A program made the position numbers and the translations under genes. A stretch of 64,000 nucleotides of DNA from Desulfovibrio sp. (GTDB lineage Bacteria; Desulfobacterota; Desulfovibrionia; Desulfovibrionales; Desulfovibrionaceae): the NCBI GenBank assembly GCA_016208105.1, contig JACQYS010000008.1, positions 124,001 to 188,000 of the forward strand, read 5' to 3'. Shown here in pieces: positions 1 to 7,808 of this stretch (the stretch's first letter is position 1; each line of letters starts with the position of its first letter). Under the pieces are notes generated by a model. That model saw only the letters and a list, made by a program, of their open reading frames with translations. It had not been told where the DNA came from and did no database searches.

Positions 1-661
1 CGGTCGTCCGATGCTTGATTGGTGTCTTGCGCGGGTGGAAAGGGTCAGGGGACTAGAAGCAGTGGTGACTGCCACAACTATTCTCCCAGTGGACAACGCT
101 ATCGTTGATCATTGTCAGGCCAGAGGAAGGTTTGTCCTCAGGGGGGCCGTGGACGATCTGCTCGACCGCTATATGGATGCGGCACGTTCTTTCGAAGCTG
201 ACGCCGTGGTGCGAGTGACCTCAGACTGTCCGCTCATCGACCCGGAAGTGATCGAGGAGGTTCTGTCACTTTTTTTACGAAATCAACCTGATGTCCACTA
301 CGCTTCCAATGTCCATCCATTAAGAACGTTTCCTCGGGGTATGGACGTCGAAGTAATCCGTCGTGATGCTTTGGAGCGAGCCTGGAGGGAGGATTCCCGT
401 ATTACTTGGAGGGAGCATGTCACACCTTACATCCAACGTAATTCAGACATGTTTAATGTCAGATGTCTCAAACGTGTTTCAGAATGCCCTCAGTACCGGC
501 TGACCGTAGACACTATCGAGGATTTCGAGCTGATAGAACTCATATTGACCCATTTCGGGAATGACCGGTTTAAACTCGATGACATAGTGGATTTGTTATC
601 TGCCCATCCTGAATGGACATTGATAAACAGTAACGTGGTTCAGAAACTGGTGGAGGAATGA
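1..661 (+). CDS. spsF: SpsF-family cytidylyltransferase, 5' end cut by window edge
   Basis: Cytidylyltransferase of the SpsF type, which would activate a nonulosonic acid as its CMP derivative. The reading frame is open to the left edge: codons 2-10 read G-R-P straight into the first Met, so the Met at 11 is internal. The N-terminal GSxRLPGKxL nucleotide-binding segment lies outside the window. Visible family features are the LRGAVDDLLDRY and VRVTSDCPLIDP motifs. Its stop overlaps the start of pseG by four bases (ATGA). Position beside pseG and pseI makes it the likely CMP-pseudaminic acid synthetase, though a second cytidylyltransferase domain at 7.8-8.5 kb is a rival for that role. Confidence 0.8.
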   Translation, partial: GRPMLDWCLARVERVRGLEAVVTATTILPVDNAIVDHCQARGRFVLRGAVDDLLDRYMDAARSFEADAVVRVTSDCPLIDPEVIEEVLSLFLRNQPDVHYASNVHPLRTFPRGMDVEVIRRDALERAWREDSRITWREHVTPYIQRNSDMFNVRCLKRVSECPQYRLTVDTIEDFELIELILTHFGNDRFKLDDIVDLLSAHPEWTLINSNVVQKLVEE

Positions 662-1701
662 TCCCTCCCCCCTTGCTTATTCTGAGGGCCGACGCCACGC
701 CAAGTATCGGCTCTGGACACGTCCTGCGTTGTCTGGCCTTGGCCCAGGCTTGGGAGGACGATGGGGGAGAGGCCGTATTCGTGGGGCATTTTTCAGGAGA
801 GGCCTTGGCGCAGCGTCTTGCCAAGGAGGGATTTGATGTCCATGCTTCCCCCCCCCATCTGCTGGGATTTGCTGATATCGCCCCGATATTAAAAGAGCTG
901 GCGTCGGGTAGAGATACTTGGATTACTCTCGACGGGTACAATTTTTCTCTGGATTATCAGGAGGAAGCAGCCCGTATTGCCCCGGTGTTACTGATTGACG
1001 ACTACGTCCATCAGTCAGTGTACCACGCAGACGCTCTGCTTAATTCCAGCATTGGAGCTGAGAATTTCGGTTACGACCTGCGCCCCGGAGCGATTGGACT
1101 CTTCGGGCCAAAGTATGCGCCAATCAGGCGCGAGTTCCGGCTTGCAGCCCAAGCAGATGCTGAGGTGGCTTCTCAAGCGCGAAGAGTGCTACTGAGTTTT
1201 GGGGGATCCGACCCATCGGGACTAACTATAAGAGCTGTGGAAGCATTGTCCTTGCTGCCAGGGGATGATTGGCAGTTTGTCGTCGCAATCGGTCCAAACC
1301 ACTCCGACCCGGAAGGCCTGACCAGCTCTTTAGAGAGGTTTGCTCCCCGCTTTGAGTGCCGACGTCTTGGCGTGGAAATGCCACAACTTATGGCCTGGGC
1401 GGACATAGCCGTATCAGCTGCAGGGAGCACAAGTTGGGAGTTGGCATGTTTGGGAGTGGCCAGCATCCTAGTAGTGACCGTTCCCAATCAAGAGATTATC
1501 TTTCATGGATTGCTTGCGGCTGGAGCGGCAGAGGGGCTCACATACACTGGGCCGAGCTTTGAAGTGGAAATTCGCGAGCTTGTATTGTCTCTTGCCAGCG
1601 ACTCTCGGCGCAGGATGAGATTGATCAATCGAGCCCGTACCCTTTGCGATGGACAGGGAGCTGTCCGAGTGGTCCGAGCGCTTAGAGGGAGACGACCATG
1701 A
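658..1701 (+). CDS. pseG: PseG, UDP-2,4-diacetamido-2,4,6-trideoxy-L-altropyranose hydrolase
   Basis: PseG removes UDP from the 2,4-diamino sugar precursor of pseudaminic acid in the cytoplasm. The 347-residue protein has a GT-B/MurG-like fold signature: RADATPSIGSGHVLRC near residue 10, a glycine-rich LSFGGSDPSG in the middle and AAGSTSWELACLG in the C-terminal half, all typical of the family. The start codon overlaps the previous stop, and its own stop overlaps the pseI start by four bases, so the three plus-strand genes should be translationally coupled. If the substrate is N-formylated rather than N-acetylated (see the formyltransferase at 3996), PseG must accept that variant. Confidence 0.9.
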   Translation: MIPPPLLILRADATPSIGSGHVLRCLALAQAWEDDGGEAVFVGHFSGEALAQRLAKEGFDVHASPPHLLGFADIAPILKELASGRDTWITLDGYNFSLDYQEEAARIAPVLLIDDYVHQSVYHADALLNSSIGAENFGYDLRPGAIGLFGPKYAPIRREFRLAAQADAEVASQARRVLLSFGGSDPSGLTIRAVEALSLLPGDDWQFVVAIGPNHSDPEGLTSSLERFAPRFECRRLGVEMPQLMAWADIAVSAAGSTSWELACLGVASILVVTVPNQEIIFHGLLAAGAAEGLTYTGPSFEVEIRELVLSLASDSRRRMRLINRARTLCDGQGAVRVVRALRGRRP

Positions 1702-2759
1702 GTGGTTTTTCAATTGACGGTCGGGACATTGGGCCAGGCCTGCAGGTCTATGTTGTGGCGGAATTATCAGGGAATCACGGGGGAGATTTCGAGCGGGCTC
1801 TGGCCCTAGTCCAGGCGGCCTTCGAGTCTGGTGCGGATGCCATTAAGTTACAGACCTACACCCCAGATTCCTTGACCATCGACTGCAACACTGCGCCGTT
1901 TCGAATCAAAGACACTCCCTGGGGCGGGCGTACACTCCACGATCTTTACGCGGAGGCCGCCACCCCTTGGGAGTGGCAGCCGAAATTGTTCAAGGCCGCA
2001 AGAGATCTGGGGATGGGAGCCTTTTCGTCGGCTTTCGACGAGACCGCAGTGGATTTCCTCGAATCCCTGTCTGTAAGCGTCCACAAAGTTGCCTCATTTG
2101 AAATCGTTGATTTAGCTCTCCTGCGACGGATTGCGGCAACAGGAAAGCCAGTGATGCTGTCGACGGGAATGGCCAGTTTGGCGGAAATCGAGGAGGCAGT
2201 AACGGTACTGCGCCAAGGAGGTGCTGGTCCCCTTGCTTTGCTTCGTTGCGTGAGTTCGTATCCGGCGCAGCCTGAGGACATGAACCTGCGAACAATACCG
2301 ATGCTTAGTCAGCTATTTGGAACCGTCGCAGGTTTGTCCGATCATAGCCTCGACATTGTCGTTCCTGTTTGCGCTGTTGCCTTGGGCGCGTGTCTGGTCG
2401 AAAAGCATTTGACCCTGCGGCGATCCGACGGCGGGCCAGATGCGATGTTTTCCCTGGAACCTCATGAGTTTGCTGATATGGTCCGAGCTGTAAAGACTGC
2501 TTCCACATCCATGGGTGGCGTTCGTTTCGCTCCCGTGAATGCAGAACTGCCGGGTCGAGTTTTTCGTCGATCACTGTTCGTCGTTAAAGACATGAGGGCA
2601 GGCGATGTATTCGACGAGTTAAACGTCCGTTCGATAAGACCTGGCTATGGGCTCCCCCCACGTTTCTTGGAAGTGGTGCTTGGACGCCGTGCAGCAAGCG
2701 ATATTCCCCGAGGGACTCCAGTGAGTTTTGAGTTGTTGTCCCCTGTGGGCAACGACTGA
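1698..2759 (+). CDS. pseI: PseI, pseudaminic acid synthase
   Basis: Condenses the 6-deoxy-AltdiNAc sugar with phosphoenolpyruvate to give pseudaminic acid. The 353-residue protein has the NeuB/PseI TIM barrel (VAELSGNHGGD near residue 22, DAIKLQTYTPDS near 47, LSTGMAS in the middle, GLSDHS around 210) and a C-terminal SAF (antifreeze-like) domain from about residue 285 (FRRSLFVVKDMRAGDVF). It overlaps pseG by four bases. It ends 12 bases before the convergent pseC stop, and I see no terminator hairpin between them. Confidence 0.93.
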   Translation: MSGFSIDGRDIGPGLQVYVVAELSGNHGGDFERALALVQAAFESGADAIKLQTYTPDSLTIDCNTAPFRIKDTPWGGRTLHDLYAEAATPWEWQPKLFKAARDLGMGAFSSAFDETAVDFLESLSVSVHKVASFEIVDLALLRRIAATGKPVMLSTGMASLAEIEEAVTVLRQGGAGPLALLRCVSSYPAQPEDMNLRTIPMLSQLFGTVAGLSDHSLDIVVPVCAVALGACLVEKHLTLRRSDGGPDAMFSLEPHEFADMVRAVKTASTSMGGVRFAPVNAELPGRVFRRSLFVVKDMRAGDVFDELNVRSIRPGYGLPPRFLEVVLGRRAASDIPRGTPVSFELLSPVGND

Positions 2760-2771
2760 AGGGCGTATTTG

Positions 2772-3929
2772 CTACATTAGGTGGTCGAAGGTACGGAGAG
2801 TAGCATCGATAATCCGCTCCACGGCATCGTCATCAAGGCCTGGGTGTAGCGGTAATGAAAGGACTCGTTTGGCTGCCTTTTCGGCGTTAGGACACATTCC
2901 TGGCCCATACCCAAATTTTCTTTGATAGAATGGGTGCATGTGGACCGGGGGATAGTGTACATTGACTCCGATTCCCTCAGCCCTTAAACGCCCGACCACC
3001 ATGTCTCGCATCCCGTCCGGCATTTCATCTGCAATTCGTATGACATAGAGGTGGTGGGCGTGTCTAACCCCATCACGCGTGGCGAGAAATGTGAAATCCT
3101 TGCGGGAAAGGAAGGCATCGCTATAGCGAGCTGCGATATCCCGGCGTTTGGCCAGGAAGCTGTCGAGCCGTGAGAGCTGGCTGATCCCAAGGGCGCTTTG
3201 GATATCCGTGAGGCGGTAGTTCCAACCAAGTTCCTTGATTTCATAGCCAAAAGTCCCAGCCTTCTCCCGGGAACGAGCGTCGAGGTTCATACCATGGTTG
3301 CGCAGGCAACGCATCCGGCTAGCCGCAACGGAATCGTTTGTCAGGACCATGCCGCCCTCCCCAGTAGCAATATGCTTGACCGGGTGAAAGCTCAGCACTG
3401 TGGCGTCAGCCAAAGTTCCGACAGGGCGCCCGTTCAATTCGGCGCCAAGTGAGTGACAAGCGTCGGCTATAAGGTGAAGGCTTCGAGTGTTAGTAATCCG
3501 GGCTAATGTTTTATAGTCGCAGGGTTGGCCTGCGTAGTCTACGGGGATGACGGCGCGTGTTCGCTCGGTCAGGAGCCTTTCGACGTCGCTCGGACTAACG
3601 AGCAGCGTCTCTGGATCAACATCTGCAAAGATGGGTGTAGCACCTTGGTAGACGACACAGTTGGCAGTGGCGGCAAATGTTAGGGACGGAACGATCACCT
3701 CGTCACCTGGTTCGATATCGAAAGCGGCAGTGGCAACATGCAAAGCGGCAGTGCCGCTGGAGACGGCAACCCCTTGGGAAGCACCACATCGGGATGCAAC
3801 GGCCTGCTCGAAGACATCAACGAGTGGGCCGGTAGTAAGCCAGTCCGAGCGCAAGGCCGCAACAACCGCAGCGACATCATCATCGTTTATTGATTGTCTG
3901 CCATATGGGATAAATGGCTTCGTACTCAT
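2772..3929 (-). CDS. pseC: PseC, UDP-4-keto-6-deoxy-sugar aminotransferase
   Basis: PLP-dependent aminotransferase of the DegT/DnrJ/EryC1 family making UDP-4-amino-4,6-dideoxy-L-AltNAc. I chose the ATG at 3929 (385 residues) because an AAGGAG lies nine bases upstream and the protein then begins MSTKPFIPYGRQ as in PseC; a longer open frame to 3989 has no such support. The Schiff-base lysine is K185 in SFHPVKHIATGEGG, and DACHSLGA at 156-163 is the PLP-ring contact region. It is divergent from the formyltransferase at 3996 and convergent with pseI. Confidence 0.92.
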   Translation of the reverse strand: MSTKPFIPYGRQSINDDDVAAVVAALRSDWLTTGPLVDVFEQAVASRCGASQGVAVSSGTAALHVATAAFDIEPGDEVIVPSLTFAATANCVVYQGATPIFADVDPETLLVSPSDVERLLTERTRAVIPVDYAGQPCDYKTLARITNTRSLHLIADACHSLGAELNGRPVGTLADATVLSFHPVKHIATGEGGMVLTNDSVAASRMRCLRNHGMNLDARSREKAGTFGYEIKELGWNYRLTDIQSALGISQLSRLDSFLAKRRDIAARYSDAFLSRKDFTFLATRDGVRHAHHLYVIRIADEMPDGMRDMVVGRLRAEGIGVNVHYPPVHMHPFYQRKFGYGPGMCPNAEKAAKRVLSLPLHPGLDDDAVERIIDATLRTFDHLM

Positions 3930-3960
3930 GCGAGGAGTCTCCTTGGAGCTGCCGTCCATT

Positions 3961-3989
3961 TTGACAGGCCGTGTCCAGGCTGATATCAT
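3961..3989 (+). promoter_or_regulatory. Sigma-70 type promoter for the formyltransferase gene
   Basis: A perfect -35 TTGACA at 3961-3966, a 17-base spacer and a -10 TATCAT at 3984-3989. The predicted start of transcription, about 7 bases downstream, falls on or next to the ATG at 3996, so the message would be leaderless or nearly so. Prediction from consensus only. Confidence 0.55.
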
Positions 3990-3995
3990 TTAAAT

Positions 3996-4604
3996 ATGAG
4001 GGTAATGTTCCTTGGGCCAGGGCACTCGCCAGTTTATGCGTGGCTACTAGACCGGGAAGAAATGTCTGAGCCAGTGATCAAGCCCTTATGCGTGGAACAT
4101 TATGAAGCTTTTTCTCCGGAAATAGTGGTTAGCCACGGCTACAGGCATATCGTATCCTCAGGGGTTTTGTCGCTGGCATCTGGGCGGTTCATCAACCTGC
4201 ATATCGGTTATCTTCCATTTAATCGCGGTGCCGATCCAAATTTTTGGAGTTTCGCAGAAAACACCCAGCCGGGGGTTACCATCCACATTATGGATGAAGG
4301 CTTAGATACAGGCGACATCATTGCGCAAAAGCCCGTTGTTTTTGGCCCTGACGAAACACTTGCTACGAGTTACGATCTACTTCAATCCGAGCTTCTAGAT
4401 CTTTTTTGTGCCACCTGGCCCGGCATCAGAGCTGGGACATGCCCAAGAAAACCTCAGTCTGGATTAGGGAGCTGTCACCGGCAGGTGGACATAGAGCCTT
4501 ACCGGAACAAGCTAGTCGCCGGATGGGATACACCCATCACCGCGATTCAGGGAGTCGCTTTACTGAACCCTCGGCTAGTCCAGCCAGGAGATTATGAGGA
4601 CTGA
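3996..4604 (+). CDS. Sugar N-formyltransferase family protein
   Basis: A 202-residue protein with the methionyl-tRNA-formyltransferase fold signature. The Asn-x-His pair (N67, H69) in FINLHIGYLPFNRGADPNFW and the Asp (D104) in MDEGLDTGDI match the catalytic N-H-D triad of N10-formyl-THF-dependent formyltransferases. It is much shorter than Fmt (about 310) and closer to sugar formyltransferases. It sits between pseC and the rest of the Pse genes, where PseH would be expected. I infer it formylates the 4-amino group left by PseC (future N-7 of pseudaminic acid). Met4 at 4005 is an alternative start preceded by GAGG. The 3' end overlaps the convergent radical SAM gene by 13 bases. Confidence 0.72.
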   Translation: MRVMFLGPGHSPVYAWLLDREEMSEPVIKPLCVEHYEAFSPEIVVSHGYRHIVSSGVLSLASGRFINLHIGYLPFNRGADPNFWSFAENTQPGVTIHIMDEGLDTGDIIAQKPVVFGPDETLATSYDLLQSELLDLFCATWPGIRAGTCPRKPQSGLGSCHRQVDIEPYRNKLVAGWDTPITAIQGVALLNPRLVQPGDYED

Positions 4605-6022
4605 TTCCCGCTAGAAATGCCAGCGGCCCTATAGTATTGAGTTTTGATTAGCCCGTCATCAGAAAGCCCCAGCCTCAGTTCACGGTTTAAACGCGCAAGC
4701 CATTGGCGCACAGCGCCTTCGAATTCAGAATCGGACATTGCCGTGAGGTTGACCCGCAAGTCCTGCCGATCGCCCATGGCCAAAAGATATTCCTCTTCAT
4801 CAGTAATCCGTCCGATGGACTTGGCATAGTCATAAATCGGCGTACCTGGCTGGGGTAGCAAATACCCACTGGAGGGATAAAGCCCTATATCCAGACAGAA
4901 ACCAAAGGTTTCATCAAGTGTTTTGAGTGTTTCCTGGGGATAACCAAGAACGATGCTTGTCGCGGACGCTATACCAGCAGCATCCAACAGTTCTTTTTGG
5001 CGCCGAAACTGCTCAAGGGAGCTATTCTTATTCATGGCAGCTAAAATTTCTGCGTTTGCAGATTCCAGGGAGTAGCCAAAGCGGACGCATCCAACGGCTT
5101 TCGCTCTTCGCAGAAGTTCGAGGTCGCTTTCGTCGTGGAAGAGGTTAGCCCGGATGTTGCCAGCGAAAAAGATATCCAGGCGTTCCCGCTCCAATCCTGC
5201 TACAAAGTCGGCCACATGACGGCGGGAATAGAAGCTAAGGTCATCCCACAACCAAATGTAGTTTATTCCATATTGGCGTTTGAGCCTGCGGATATCTGCC
5301 AGAACAGCCTCTGTGGACTTGTGGCGGAAGCGTGAACCGATAAAGACGTGATAACAGAAGCCACAACGGTTGATGCACCCTCGAGCAGAATTGATGGTGA
5401 AAGGTCTGAGTTGGTCACGGGGCAAGGGGAGCGGATCACTCAGGTGACTCCTTAACCCGTCTATATAGGTTTCGACGTTGAAGATGTCGTAGTCCAGGGG
5501 GATCTCATCCAGGCTCTGTATGAGCTGGCGATCCTTGGTTCGAACGACCCTTCCCGCGCGTTTCACTGCTACACCTTCCACAGTTGCTATATCCCGGCCA
5601 GACATCCAAGCCTTGACCACCTCAAGCGCTGTTACTTCCCCTTCACCCATGACAGCGACGTCTGTCTCTGTGTGATTAAGCAGAATCTCGGGGATGGAAG
5701 AGGCCACGGAGTTCCCGACTACAATCAAAGCGGCAGGGTTGGTTCGGCGGATGTCGGCTGTCAGTCTTTTGACCGTTGAGTATCCTGTGACGATAGCACC
5801 AAGCAAAACAATATCATATGGGCCTTGGGAAAGGCGGTTGATGATTTGCTCTGGGCTTGGCCTAAGCGCATCAACGTCGAAAACCTCAAATGAGACTCCT
5901 TGGCTGGACAAGCCAGAGAGAACGTAAGCTAATCCCACGGGGAATATTTTCACCGGTGAATTTGGGCGAAGCGATACGTTGATCGCTAGAATACGGGGTG
6001 CTCGAGGCTTGGTTGGATTCAT
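4592..6022 (-). CDS. B12-binding domain radical SAM protein
   Basis: 476 residues. An N-terminal cobalamin-binding-like Rossmann domain (about 10-150, with VGNSVASSIPEIL and DVAVMGEGEVTALEVV) is followed by a radical SAM core with the 4Fe-4S motif CINRCGFC at 216-223 and the barrel segments IWLWDDLSF and VRFGYSLESANAEIL. This architecture is that of class B radical SAM methyltransferases and related carbon-skeleton enzymes. The substrate cannot be read from sequence. It starts seven bases after the pseB stop and is probably co-transcribed with it. A role in C-methylating or otherwise modifying a glycan or sugar nucleotide is inference from location. Confidence 0.82.
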   Translation of the reverse strand: MNPTKPRAPRILAINVSLRPNSPVKIFPVGLAYVLSGLSSQGVSFEVFDVDALRPSPEQIINRLSQGPYDIVLLGAIVTGYSTVKRLTADIRRTNPAALIVVGNSVASSIPEILLNHTETDVAVMGEGEVTALEVVKAWMSGRDIATVEGVAVKRAGRVVRTKDRQLIQSLDEIPLDYDIFNVETYIDGLRSHLSDPLPLPRDQLRPFTINSARGCINRCGFCYHVFIGSRFRHKSTEAVLADIRRLKRQYGINYIWLWDDLSFYSRRHVADFVAGLERERLDIFFAGNIRANLFHDESDLELLRRAKAVGCVRFGYSLESANAEILAAMNKNSSLEQFRRQKELLDAAGIASATSIVLGYPQETLKTLDETFGFCLDIGLYPSSGYLLPQPGTPIYDYAKSIGRITDEEEYLLAMGDRQDLRVNLTAMSDSEFEGAVRQWLARLNRELRLGLSDDGLIKTQYYRAAGISSGNQSS

Positions 6023-6028
6023 TGGAAA

Positions 6029-7015
6029 TTAACTCTTCAGCGTCCCGAGCATGACAGACAATTCTTCCGGCGTCAGTGGACGAGCTCCAGATCCCGAGTT
6101 GTATTCGAAGTCTTCAGGCACTGGGCTTCCTCCGTTTTGGGCGATGTATGCCTCGCGGGATCGAATGGAGGCAATCACCACATAGTGATTGTCGAATTCC
6201 GTAGTGTGTGGAGCCTCTTCCCGAGAAACAAGGGTTTCGTGGAGCTTTTCCCCAGGTCGGATACCGACAACGCGTTGTTCGCAATTCGGGCATATGGCTT
6301 GGGCCAACTCCTGTAGCCCCAGACCAGGGATTTTGGGAACGAAGATTTCTCCTCCGGTCATAATCCGAATGGAGTTCAAGACAAAGTCTACCGCTTGTTC
6401 CAGAGTGATCCAGAAGCGGGTCATGCGAGGATCCGTAAGGGTCAACACACCCGTTTCTCGTTGTGCCATAAATAGCGGGGCTACGCTGCCGCGGCTACCA
6501 AATACGTTCCCGTAGCGCGCGACAGCAAATCGGGTGCCCCCTTCGCCAGAATAGGCAGAGCCGGCTAGAGCCATCTTTTCAGCGCAGAGTTTAGATGCCC
6601 CGTAGAGGTTGATAGGATTTACTGCCTTGTCAGTACTGAGGAACAAAACCTTCTCCACGCCTTGATCGATCGAACAGTCGATAATATTCTGAGCTCCAAG
6701 GACGTTGGTCTTGACCGCCTCCATTGGATTGTATTCTGCTGCTGGAACCTGTTTCAGCGCGGCCGCATGAATAATGTAATTGACCTTATGCAGCGCACGG
6801 TGCAGCCGTTCTTTGTCTCGGACATCCCCCAAAAAATAACGTAGGCAAGGGTGGCTTTCAATAGACAGTGTCTGGGCCATTTGCCACTGCTTGAGCTCGT
6901 CACGGCTGTAGATTATCAACCGTTTTGGTTCATATCGCTTAAGGATGGTCTTGATAGCCTCCTGGCCAAAGGAACCAGTGGCCCCGGTGATCAATATAGA
7001 TTTGCCGTCGAACAT
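6029..7015 (-). CDS. pseB: PseB, UDP-GlcNAc 4,6-dehydratase (5-inverting)
   Basis: First enzyme of pseudaminic acid synthesis: an NADP-dependent short-chain dehydrogenase that dehydrates and C5-inverts UDP-GlcNAc. I use the ATG at 7015 (328 residues, MFDGKSILITG as in PseB), with GGAGG five bases upstream, rather than a GTG at 7072. TGATGSFG near residue 10 is the nucleotide-binding loop, and STDKAVNPINLYGASK supplies the Asp-Lys-Tyr set found in inverting dehydratases. Separation of pseB from pseC by two unrelated genes is unusual, since they are often adjacent. Confidence 0.92.
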   Translation of the reverse strand: MFDGKSILITGATGSFGQEAIKTILKRYEPKRLIIYSRDELKQWQMAQTLSIESHPCLRYFLGDVRDKERLHRALHKVNYIIHAAALKQVPAAEYNPMEAVKTNVLGAQNIIDCSIDQGVEKVLFLSTDKAVNPINLYGASKLCAEKMALAGSAYSGEGGTRFAVARYGNVFGSRGSVAPLFMAQRETGVLTLTDPRMTRFWITLEQAVDFVLNSIRIMTGGEIFVPKIPGLGLQELAQAICPNCEQRVVGIRPGEKLHETLVSREEAPHTTEFDNHYVVIASIRSREAYIAQNGGSPVPEDFEYNSGSGARPLTPEELSVMLGTLKS

Positions 7016-7082
7016 GCGCCCTCCGGGCGGACCGTCTTCGGCAAGACGGCCGTATGTGTGGATTATCTCCACGTGTTGAGCA

Positions 7083-7808
7083 TTAAAGCGAGTTCAGCCT
7101 GTAAAGAATCGGTGCATCCGGTCCTGGCTCTTCCTCACAAAAGACGAGAGAAAAATTCTGGTCATCGACCCCCCTTTTCCCCTCGAGAAAAACGGATGGT
7201 ACGCAGGCCACCGCACCGTCAGCATCATAAAGCTCGGGCAGCCATTGGCTTCCCCTAATTTCATCAAGGTCAGGAAAGAAGTCCCTCAGCTCTGATGTCA
7301 CGTTCCCCCGTAAGAGAGCCGGCTGCGCGGGAGTGGTCAAGATCATGGCACCATCTGCACCTGTAGAACGATCTGTTCCCCACGCCCAACTTGGATGCTT
7401 ATTGTGGTGTAGTTTTTGGGCTGAAATCGTGATGCGTGAAGGTTCGAGGTGAAAAGCGGCTTCCACTGCGTCAATCCGGGCATGACCAATCCGGGCATGC
7501 AGAGGCGATAAAAGAACCAAGTGCTCAGAACGAAACGCATTCGGTGGCAGTATGCGAGATAGAAGTGTTATTGTCCTCGCGAGCCCTGGTAGGCCATTCT
7601 CAATGGATTCGCTGAAAAGCAAGGAGGTCATCCCCTTGGCTTCATATGCGAGACTGGGGTTGTTATGGATGCAAAAGGACTGGTACCCCGGATACCGATT
7701 TGCACATATCCGAGCCGCAAACGAGACAGCTTCACGAGCAAGCGCGGGGGGCGTCCCTTTCAGACTCGTGAGGCGTTCGTCAAGGAGATTGAGTATGATC
7801 AAAGGCAT
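7083..7808 (-). CDS. Divergent nucleotidyltransferase-like protein, function unknown
   Basis: I do not recognise this 241-residue protein with confidence. The middle (HLVLLSPLHARIGHARIDAVE) lines up by eye with the LxPTSPLR..D.. segment of acylneuraminate cytidylyltransferases, and the C-terminal half (KLHHNKHPSWAW, then LPELYDADGAV) recalls their P.xW and QDLPxxYxxNGA segments. The N-terminal CTP-binding motif (xPARGGSKRLPxKN) is not present; the first 20 residues read IILNLLDERLTSLKG instead. It may be an inactive or altered relative. It overlaps the upstream fusion gene by ten bases and lies 67 bases before pseB, so it belongs to the same transcription unit. Confidence 0.5.
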   Translation of the reverse strand: MPLIILNLLDERLTSLKGTPPALAREAVSFAARICANRYPGYQSFCIHNNPSLAYEAKGMTSLLFSESIENGLPGLARTITLLSRILPPNAFRSEHLVLLSPLHARIGHARIDAVEAAFHLEPSRITISAQKLHHNKHPSWAWGTDRSTGADGAMILTTPAQPALLRGNVTSELRDFFPDLDEIRGSQWLPELYDADGAVACVPSVFLEGKRGVDDQNFSLVFCEEEPGPDAPILYRLNSL

